A stretch of DNA of 64,000 nt, from contig NZ_WOFH01000001.1 in NCBI RefSeq assembly GCF_009733595.1, positions 787,232-851,231 on the forward strand. The letters run 5' to 3'. Positions 58,625 through 64,000 of this stretch are shown here, piece after piece. Every line of letters starts with the position of its first letter. Positions within the stretch are counted from its first letter, which is position 1. Origin of the DNA: Actinomadura litoris (GTDB taxonomy: Bacteria > Actinomycetota > Actinomycetes > Streptosporangiales > Streptosporangiaceae). The notes below the pieces were generated by a model. It saw nothing but the letters and a program-made list of their open reading frames with translations. It searched no databases and was not told the origin of the DNA. Both the position numbers and the translations under genes were made by a program.

Positions 58625-58796
58625 TTCTCATCATCCCGTCTGCGTCGATCCCGGTGGGAACCAGCAGGTCAGAGCAGTGGGCCCTGGGATGGGAATTCCC
58701 ACTTCGCGCGGGGCCCGTTCCGCCGCCGCGCTGCTGCCAATCTTTACTGACCGGGCGCCGGCGTGGCGCCGAAACACCAGGCAAAGGATCGCAATT

Positions 58797-59564
58797 ATGA
58801 TCATTGGCCCTGCCCACCTCGACCGATTCGCGGTCAAGGCCGGAACCGGACTCATGCTCGCGCTCACGCTCGCGACGGGCAATGCCGCCACGGCCTCCGC
58901 GTCACCGGCGACGCCCGCGCGAAGCGCGGCCGCCACCGCGCCGGCCGCGCCCAAGGTCCACTACACCAACAGCACCTTGGTCAACAGGAACTGCAAGGTC
59001 TTCTTCAACCACCCCGCCAAGCACCGCGACGACGCCAGTTGGCCCGCCGGCCCCTCGACGGCCTCCAAGAAGGTCGGAGTCCGCTACACCGCGGCCGGCT
59101 ACGCCATGGTCCGCGACCCGCAGCGGGAGAAGGCGGGCCAGGCGCCCTGGTGGGGGTGGATCAACACCAAGTGCCTGGTCGACCCGGTCGCGCGCAGATT
59201 CCCCCGCGTCTCGAAGCCGCGCGATCTGACCAGCCGTCCCGACCCGGAGGGCTACGCCCCGGCCCTGCCCGACCGCCATGCCACCCGCGGCGACAACACC
59301 ATCACCATCGTGGACATCACCCCCGCGGCCAGGCCCCTGCACGGGCGCGTGACGGTCACGTCCCCCGGCACCCTCCGCAACGGCGCCAAGAAGTACGCGA
59401 TCGGCGCGGTCGACACGGGCTGGACCTTCCGCATCACCCGCAAGCACTGCCGCCGCCAGGACGGCCGCCCCTACGGCCGCAAGCAGTGGGTCTACGGCTA
59501 CTCACCCAACGCGCGTCGCTACGGATGGGTGCAGGCCCACCACATGTCGGCCTGCATCGGCTGA
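58797..59564 (+). CDS. secreted protein with SH3-like repeats, unknown function
   Basis: ATG 58797 has AAGGA eight bases upstream, and the signal peptide starts there (GTGLMLALTLATGNAATASA, cleavage near ASA). The 255-residue product is basic and Tyr/Trp-rich. A first beta unit reads GVRYTAAGYAMVRDP and APWWGWINTKCLVD; a second reads KKYAIGAVDTGWTFRITRKH, QWVYGYSPNARRYGWVQAHH and ends MSACIG. The paired cysteines and G-W-V segments suggest two bacterial SH3-like domains that might bind the cell wall. No catalytic motif is seen. A hairpin terminator follows. Confidence 0.75.
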   Translation: MIIGPAHLDRFAVKAGTGLMLALTLATGNAATASASPATPARSAAATAPAAPKVHYTNSTLVNRNCKVFFNHPAKHRDDASWPAGPSTASKKVGVRYTAAGYAMVRDPQREKAGQAPWWGWINTKCLVDPVARRFPRVSKPRDLTSRPDPEGYAPALPDRHATRGDNTITIVDITPAARPLHGRVTVTSPGTLRNGAKKYAIGAVDTGWTFRITRKHCRRQDGRPYGRKQWVYGYSPNARRYGWVQAHHMSACIG

Positions 59565-59604
59565 CCCGGCCACCGATCCCGCCCGCCCCACGAACACCCT
59601 GATG

Positions 59605-59640
59605 CGACGGTGCCGCCACATGAGCCGGGCGGCACCGTCG
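59605..59640 (+). terminator. hairpin terminator after the secreted protein gene
   Basis: A perfect 13-bp stem (cgacggtgccgcc / ggcggcaccgtcg) closes on a 10-base loop, starting 41 bases after the stop codon. Confidence 0.75.
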
Positions 59641-59683
59641 CGGCCGACCGCCCGGGGCCGGCCATGCAGGGGCGGCGGGTGGC

Positions 59684-59706
59684 TGTCAACGTTTTGTTGA
59701 CAACAA
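59684..59706. promoter_or_regulatory. overlapping palindromes upstream of the regulatory gene pair
   Basis: TGTCAAC-N5-GTTGACA (59684-59702) is a perfect 7-bp inverted repeat, and TTGTTG-A-CAACAA (59694-59706) is a second one overlapping it. TTGACA within them could be a -35, but the -10 at the right distance is poor. This looks like an operator 27-49 bases before ATG 59733. Confidence 0.45.
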
Positions 59707-59732
59707 TATGTTGATGGCCCAGGGTGGGTCGC

Positions 59733-60122
59733 ATGGAGAACGCAGACGCCGACCACGAGTCGGCCGCCCGCGAGGCGGATGCGCGCCGGCGGTTGCTGGA
59801 CGCGGGCGCCTCGTCCCTTCCCCGGGCACCCTGGCTGCACGGGAGCCAGCCGCCCTCGGCGGTCGACCTGATCCGCTTCGCCCTGTGGCAGGACGGCTCC
59901 GGCGGTGGCGACGAGCGTGCCGTGGAGGCGGCCCTGACCCTGCTGGCGGCCGCGCGGGCCGAGGTGGACCAGGTGGAGGCCGCGCTGATGTTCACCGCAC
60001 GCTCGCACGGCCTGTCGTGGCCGCGGATCTCCCGCGCGATGGGCCTGGCCTCCCCCCAGGCCGCGCAGCAGCGGTTCGGCCGGGTGACGGGCCGCGTCGA
60101 GGACCGTCGAGGGGGTGCTTGA
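59733..60122 (+). CDS. small HTH-like protein
   Basis: This 129-residue product starts at ATG 59733 (GTG 59724 possible). It is helical (SAVDLIRFALWQDGSG, AALTLLAAARAEVDQVEAAL). A likely helix-turn-helix lies near the C-terminus (HGLSWPRISRAMGLASPQAA, QQRFGRVTGR). It resembles the small helical DNA-binding partners found in front of regulator genes in actinomycetes; no family name is certain. Its TGA ends one base before the ATG of the next gene, so the two are co-translated. The palindromes upstream suggest autoregulation. Confidence 0.65.
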   Translation: MENADADHESAAREADARRRLLDAGASSLPRAPWLHGSQPPSAVDLIRFALWQDGSGGGDERAVEAALTLLAAARAEVDQVEAALMFTARSHGLSWPRISRAMGLASPQAAQQRFGRVTGRVEDRRGGA

Positions 60123-60123
60123 G

Positions 60124-60759
60124 ATGACGTATCCGTCCGTCCCGGAGGACCTGGCCCTCCACGGCGTCCGGGTGCTGGGCTTTCCGACGGCGTCCCGCGT
60201 CGCCGCCCGCTACGGGCTGGACGCCGACGCCGTCCAGGAGGCACTGCTGGACTTCGAGGCCCGGGGCTGGGTTCGCAGGTCGAGCTTCGCCGGCAGCTCC
60301 GGCTGGTCGCTGAGCGACGCCGGCCGCGCGGAGAACGAGAGGCGGCTGGCCCGCGAACTCGACCGGGCGGGTGCCCGGGAGGCCGTGACCAGCGCGCACA
60401 CCGCGTTCGTGCCTCTGAACCGACGCTTCGGCAAAGCCTGCACCGACTGGCAGATACGGCCGAGCCGGACCGATCGCATGGCCTCCAACGACCACACCGA
60501 CTGGCCCTGGGACGAACGGGTCCTGCGGACGCTGGCGAGCGTGGGCACGTCGTTCGCCGAACTATGCGGTCGACTCAGCGAGTGCCTGGCCCGCTTCGAC
60601 GGCTACGCCGACCGCTACTCTTCGGCGCTCCAGAAGGTCGATCTGGGGCAGCGCGTCTGGATCGACGGCCACGACCGGGACTCGTGCCACATGCTGTGGG
60701 TCCAGTTCCACGAGGACCTTCTCGCCACCCTCGGGATCCCGCGAGGGTCCGACATCTGA
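60124..60759 (+). CDS. winged-helix transcriptional regulator-like protein
   Basis: ATG 60124 lies one base after the preceding stop, with GAGGGGG about eight bases upstream. The 211-residue product has an N-terminal winged HTH (LGFPTASRVAARYGLDADAV, QEALLDFEARGWVRRSSF, then GWSLSDAGRAENERRLAREL). A helical effector-like half follows (AFVPLNRRFGKACTDWQIR, WDERVLRTLASVGTSFAELC, DRDSCHMLWVQFHEDLLATL). The WQIRPSRTD segment and helical layout are consistent with a two-domain regulator. The ligand is unknown. Confidence 0.7.
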   Translation: MTYPSVPEDLALHGVRVLGFPTASRVAARYGLDADAVQEALLDFEARGWVRRSSFAGSSGWSLSDAGRAENERRLARELDRAGAREAVTSAHTAFVPLNRRFGKACTDWQIRPSRTDRMASNDHTDWPWDERVLRTLASVGTSFAELCGRLSECLARFDGYADRYSSALQKVDLGQRVWIDGHDRDSCHMLWVQFHEDLLATLGIPRGSDI

Positions 60760-60793
60760 CGGCCTCCGCCCCGGCCGGCTCCCATCTGCTTGC

Positions 60794-60863
60794 TAGTCGG
60801 TGTTGCTAAGTACCGGTAGTCGGTGTTACTTTGTAGCAGTAGTCAGCGCTACCGAGTAGCTGG
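60794..60863. repeat. three tandem ~23-bp repeats upstream of padR
   Basis: Units at 60794-60816, 60817-60839 and 60840-60863 each begin tagtc(g/a)g and share a g-t(t)-ct-a--gta core; the first two are most alike. Inside them GTAGC and GCTAC form an inverted pair. They end ten bases before ATG 60874 and are well placed as PadR binding sites. Confidence 0.6.
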
Positions 60864-60873
60864 AAGGGGGGTC

Positions 60874-61203
60874 ATGGACAAGCAGGTCACGGAGATGCTC
60901 AAGGGCACGCTGGAGGGCTGCGTACTTGAGATCATCGGCGCCGAGGAGACCTACGGGTACGCCATCACGCGGCGGCTGAACGAGCTCGGCTTCGCCGATG
61001 TCGTCGAGGGGACGGTCTACACCATCCTGCAGCGGCTGGAGAAGAACGGCCTCGTCCAGGCGACCAAGCGGCCGTCGGAGTTGGGGCCGCCGCGCAAGTT
61101 CTACGCGCTCAACGACGCGGGACGCGAAGAACTCGAATCGTTCTGGGCGAAGTGGGAGTACATCACCTCGCGGATCGAGAAGCTCAAGGAGGGCGGAAGA
61201 TGA
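60874..61203 (+). CDS. PadR-family transcriptional regulator
   Basis: ATG 60874 follows GGAAGGGGGG. The 109-residue product is a classic short PadR: MLKGTLEGCVLEIIGAEETYGY, AITRRLNELGFADVVEGTVY, TILQRLEKNGLVQATKRPSE, GPPRKFYALNDAGREELESF, and a short C-terminal dimer helix. PadR proteins commonly repress adjacent exporters and themselves. The next genes are two DUF1048 proteins and, beyond a 282-base gap, an ABC exporter. Its stop overlaps the next start (ATGA). Confidence 0.93.
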   Translation: MDKQVTEMLKGTLEGCVLEIIGAEETYGYAITRRLNELGFADVVEGTVYTILQRLEKNGLVQATKRPSELGPPRKFYALNDAGREELESFWAKWEYITSRIEKLKEGGR

Positions 61204-61556
61204 AGTTCTGGGAGACCGTGACGGGCGGCGACCTCACGAGGGAATGGAAGGCGTTCGAGGTCCGGGCCGAGGCACTGCCCTCCGGCCATCGGGCGGCATG
61301 GGAAGAGATCAAGGGCCATATTCTTCCCTATTCGAACTTCACCGGCCGGAACCTGATGCCGATTCTCGACGGTGCCCTGGGGCTGCTCGAAGAGTCCGCC
61401 GCCGACGGGCAGAGCGTCGAGGAGGTGCTGGGCGACGACATCGCAGGCTTCTGCGCGGCGCTGGCCGGCGGCGACGGGGCCCGGGGCTACCGCGACCGGT
61501 GGCGCGAGCAGTTGAACAGGAACGTCGCAAGGAAACTGGACCGGCTGGAAGGCTGA
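61200..61556 (+). CDS. DUF1048 family protein (copy 1)
   Basis: ATG 61200 overlaps the padR stop, with AAGGAGG six bases upstream. The 118-residue helical protein (REWKAFEVRAEALPSGHRAA, WEEIKGHILPYSNFTGRNLM, SVEEVLGDDIAGFCAALAGG) matches DUF1048 (PF06304), whose members are typically encoded after a padR gene. The function is unknown; the G-DDIAGFC motif is shared with the next gene. Confidence 0.85.
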   Translation: MKFWETVTGGDLTREWKAFEVRAEALPSGHRAAWEEIKGHILPYSNFTGRNLMPILDGALGLLEESAADGQSVEEVLGDDIAGFCAALAGGDGARGYRDRWREQLNRNVARKLDRLEG

Positions 61557-61557
61557 C

Positions 61558-61884
61558 ATGGGCATCCGAGACATCATCGAAGGCAAGAAGCAGTGGCGGA
61601 CGCACATGGCCCGGGTCAAGGCGCTGCCGCCGGACTACCAGATCGTCTACAAGGAGATCCAGAAGTACCTCTTCAAGGTCGGACCGGTCGACCTGGTCGA
61701 GGGGAACCTGCTCTCTGAAATGCTCGAATTCTTCGAGGAGGGCGTCGCGTCCGGGAAAGGGGCACGGGAACTCCTCGGCGAGGACATCGCCGCCTTCTGC
61801 GATGAACTGATCAAGGACTCGCGCACCTACGCGGACATCTATCAGGAGTCCGTCAGGGAAAAGCGCCGCACGACCGGAAAGTAG
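61558..61884 (+). CDS. DUF1048 family protein (copy 2)
   Basis: This 108-residue protein starts one base after the preceding stop. It has the same layout (RTHMARVKALPPDYQIVYKE, IQKYLFKVGPVDLVEGNLLS, ARELLGEDIAAFCDELIKDS). The two copies differ clearly, so the duplication is old. Together with padR they make one translationally linked unit. Confidence 0.87.
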   Translation: MGIRDIIEGKKQWRTHMARVKALPPDYQIVYKEIQKYLFKVGPVDLVEGNLLSEMLEFFEEGVASGKGARELLGEDIAAFCDELIKDSRTYADIYQESVREKRRTTGK

Positions 61885-62001
61885 CACCCGCGACCGGTGC
61901 CCGCGCCGGTCCCCGCACTTCCACAGCCCGCCTGCCGCGTCGCGCGGCCACTACGCCGGCTGTCCGCCGCGGTCGCCCGCGCCCCCCGCCCGGTGAGATC
62001 C

Positions 62002-62029
62002 CGGTCGCGTTCATCATCGGACGCGACCG
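62002..62029 (+). terminator. possible hairpin between DUF1048 and ABC exporter genes
   Basis: A 9-bp perfect stem (cggtcgcgt / acgcgaccg) with a 10-base loop lies 117 bases after the second DUF1048 stop. It may separate the regulator unit from the ABC genes; the distance from the stop makes this uncertain. Confidence 0.3.
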
Positions 62030-62166
62030 CCTGGGCCCCGTCCGCCCATCCCGCGCCCCCGAGGCGACCGCTCCCCCCGAGTGCCGACTCCTCCATCACC
62101 CATGCCCGAGCCCGGCGTCCTCCCACGGCGGCCGCGCCTTACCCGCTGCTTCGAAGGAGCACCATC

Positions 62167-63117
62167 ATGACCAGCGCGATCGCGGTCACCGGACTGCGCA
62201 AATCCTATGGCGACAACCTCGTGCTCGACGGCATCGACCTGACCGTCGCCGAGGGGACGATCTTCTCCCTGCTCGGGCCCAACGGGGCCGGCAAGACCAC
62301 CACCGTCCAGATCCTGTCCACCCTGATCGGCGCCGACGGCGGCGACGTCCGGGTGGCGGGCCACGACCTGGCCACCTCTCCTCAGGCGGTCCGCGCGTCC
62401 ATCGGCGTCACCGGCCAGTACTCGGCCGTGGACAAGCTCCTCACCGGCGAGGAGAACCTCATGCTGATGGCCGACCTGCACCACCTGCGGCGGCGCGAGG
62501 GCCGCCGGCTCGCGGCGCGGTTGCTGGAGCAATTCGACCTCGCCGAGGCCGCCGGGAAGCCCGCGTCCACCTATTCGGGCGGCATGGCCCGCCGGCTGGA
62601 CCTGGCGATGACGCTGGTCGGCGACCCGCGCGTCATCTTCCTGGACGAGCCCACCACGGGCCTGGACCCGCGCAGCCGCCGCACCATGTGGCAGATCGTC
62701 CGCGACCTGGCCGGAAGCGGGGTGACGATCTTCCTCACCACGCAGTACCTGGAGGAGGCCGACCAGCTCGCCGACCAGATCGCGCTGCTCGACCACGGGA
62801 CGCTGATCGCCGAAGGGTCACCCGCGGAGCTCAAGCGGCTCGTTCCCGGCGGGCACGTGTCCCTGCGGTTCACCGACGACGGCGCGCTCACCGGCGCGCT
62901 CACCGCGCTCGGCACCGGTTTCCTCGACACCTCCGACGACGACCGCCTCACGCTGCAGGTCCCCTCCGACGGCGGGGTCGCCTCGCTGCGCACCCTGCTC
63001 GCCCGGCTGGAGGCCGCTGGCATCGAACCGGCCGACCTGGCCGTGCACACCCCCGACCTCGACGACGTCTTCCTCACCCTCACCGGCAACCCCAAGGACA
63101 AGGACGCAGTCCGATGA
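62167..63117 (+). CDS. DrrA-type ABC exporter ATPase
   Basis: ATG 62167 follows AAGGAG by nine bases. The 316-residue product has Walker A LLGPNGAGKTTTVQILSTLI, signature STYSGGMARRLDLAMTL, Walker B RVIFLDEPTTGLDPRSRRTM and H-loop region FLTTQYLEEADQLAD. A C-terminal ~90-residue domain ends DLDDVFLTLTGNP, as in daunorubicin-resistance (DrrA) ATPases. It pairs with the permease that overlaps it by four bases. Export of a drug-like or lipid substrate is inferred from family. Confidence 0.93.
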   Translation: MTSAIAVTGLRKSYGDNLVLDGIDLTVAEGTIFSLLGPNGAGKTTTVQILSTLIGADGGDVRVAGHDLATSPQAVRASIGVTGQYSAVDKLLTGEENLMLMADLHHLRRREGRRLAARLLEQFDLAEAAGKPASTYSGGMARRLDLAMTLVGDPRVIFLDEPTTGLDPRSRRTMWQIVRDLAGSGVTIFLTTQYLEEADQLADQIALLDHGTLIAEGSPAELKRLVPGGHVSLRFTDDGALTGALTALGTGFLDTSDDDRLTLQVPSDGGVASLRTLLARLEAAGIEPADLAVHTPDLDDVFLTLTGNPKDKDAVR

Positions 63118-63923
63118 CCACCGCCACCGCCACCGCCACCGCCGTCCGCACCCGCACCCTGGCCGACTCGGCGACGATGATCCGCCGGCGCCTGAAGCAC
63201 ATGCTGCGCTACCCCGCCATGACGGTGCAGCTCATCGGCATGCCGGTGGTCCTGCTGCTGCTGTTCGTGTACGTCTTCGGCGGCACGCTCGGAAACGGGC
63301 TCGGCGGCGGGGGCCGCGGCCAGTACCTCGACTACGTCACCCCCGGCATCATCCTGATGACCACGGTCGGCGCCGCCACCAGCACCGCCATCTCGGTGGC
63401 CATGGACATGGCCGCGGGGATCGTCGCCCGGTTCCGGACGATGGCCATCTCCCGGGCGTCGATCCTCATCGGACACGTCATCGGCAGCATGATCTCCATC
63501 GCGGTCAGCATCGTGGTCGTCATCGGCGTCGCCCTGGCGATCGGCTTCCGGCCCAACGCCGACCCCGTCGAGTGGCTGGCCACCGCGGGCTTCCTGGCCG
63601 TGTTCGTCTTCGCGCTCACCTGGCTGGCGGTCGCGCTCGGCCTGGCGGCCAAGAACCCCGAGGGCGCCAGCAACGCGCCCCTGCTGCTGATGCTCCTGCC
63701 GTTCTTCGGCAGCGGCTTCGTGCCCACCGACTCGATGCCGACCGCCCTGCGCTGGTTCGCCGAGTACCAGCCGTTCACCCCGGCCATCGAGACGCTGCGC
63801 GGCCTGCTGACGGGCGAGGCCATCGGCGACAGCGCCTACCAGTCCCTCGCCTGGTCCGCGGGCATCGCCCTGGCCGGCTTCCTCTGGTCGATGAGGCTGT
63901 TCGGCCGCGACCCCGGCCGCTGA
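63114..63923 (+). CDS. DrrB-type ABC-2 exporter permease
   Basis: ATG 63114 overlaps the ATPase stop (ATGA) and gives 269 residues. Six membrane helices are visible, including MTVQLIGMPVVLLLLFVYVF, YVTPGIILMTTVGAATSTAI, ISIAVSIVVVIGVALAI, FLAVFVFALTWLAVALGLAA and PLLLMLLPFFGSGFVP. The ABC-2 motif around GIVARFRTMAISRASILIGH is present. The EYQPFTPAIETLRGLL segment is typical of DrrB-like permeases. It completes the exporter. Confidence 0.92.
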   Translation: MTTATATATAVRTRTLADSATMIRRRLKHMLRYPAMTVQLIGMPVVLLLLFVYVFGGTLGNGLGGGGRGQYLDYVTPGIILMTTVGAATSTAISVAMDMAAGIVARFRTMAISRASILIGHVIGSMISIAVSIVVVIGVALAIGFRPNADPVEWLATAGFLAVFVFALTWLAVALGLAAKNPEGASNAPLLLMLLPFFGSGFVPTDSMPTALRWFAEYQPFTPAIETLRGLLTGEAIGDSAYQSLAWSAGIALAGFLWSMRLFGRDPGR

Positions 63924-63984
63924 CCGCACCGAACCGGCCGCGGGCGGCAGAACCACCGGGGTGGCGGCCGCCGGCGCCCCGGAC

Positions 63985-63999
63985 GGGGGGGGGGGGGGG
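63985..63999. other. 15-G homopolymer at the sequence end
   Basis: Fifteen consecutive G (followed by a single T) end the window. Nothing else in the window has such a run, and poly-G is a known base-calling artefact of two-colour sequencing, so this probably marks a contig end. Confidence 0.7.
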
Positions 64000-64000
64000 T

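Overview
The window is GC-rich DNA with strong GC3 codon bias and frequent GTG and TTG starts behind GGAGG-type ribosome sites. It carries SigJ-type sigma, DUF1048/PadR and UTRA regulators, RHS proteins and phosphonate-uptake genes. I read it as chromosome of a filamentous actinomycete (Streptosporangiales/Thermomonosporaceae-like, for example Actinomadura); that placement is inference. No rRNA, tRNA or CRISPR array was recognised. The last bases are a 15-G run that looks like a contig-end artefact.

Left arm (1-8.6 kb): a NACHT NTPase with a glycine-rich membrane tail runs off the left edge. It is followed by decayed genes: a twice-frameshifted clpB piece joined to a headless thioredoxin, and two serine-recombinase tails facing each other. 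Between the remnants lies a minus-strand operon: a cNMP-binding/thioredoxin-reductase-like flavoprotein, a DUF1345 membrane protein and another membrane protein. A small AT-richer orphan gene follows.

RHS region (8.6-19.5 kb): two paralogous RHS/YD-repeat proteins of about 1,690 residues, separated by an AT-richer antisense gene. Both end in a related C-terminal domain with conserved His and Cys residues. An IS5-type transposase remnant closes the region.

Defence-like island (20.3-38.4 kb): a tight six-gene minus-strand operon encodes, in transcription order, a TerY-like vWA protein, a protein kinase with zinc ribbon, a UPF1-like SF1 helicase, a winged-helix protein with a HEPN-type R-x4-H motif, a coiled-coil McrB-type AAA+ ATPase and a DUF2357 (McrC-like) protein with zinc clusters. 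It resembles the coiled-coil McrBC relatives called CoCoNuT combined with TerY-P components. Divergent from it is a 1,769-residue TPR-CHAT (caspase-like) protein, whose stop lies one base from that of a convergent Mrr-type nuclease.

Metabolic region (38.5-46.5 kb): a secreted poly-gamma-glutamate hydrolase-like protein and a secreted metallophosphoesterase share a perfect bidirectional hairpin terminator. Next comes a phosphonate locus: phnD, phnC, phnE and an FAD oxidoreductase on the minus strand, with a divergent GntR/UTRA regulator and a PhnX-like C-P hydrolase on the plus strand. Two similar operator-like sites lie in the divergent intergenic region.

Right arm (46.5-64 kb): a YqiJ-like membrane protein, a flotillin and a very large AAA ATPase form an operon. 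After it come a SigJ-type sigma factor, a frameshifted MFS exporter, an HTH/membrane protein, a secreted protein, a two-gene regulatory pair, and a PadR-DUF1048-DUF1048 cluster beside a DrrAB-type ABC exporter.
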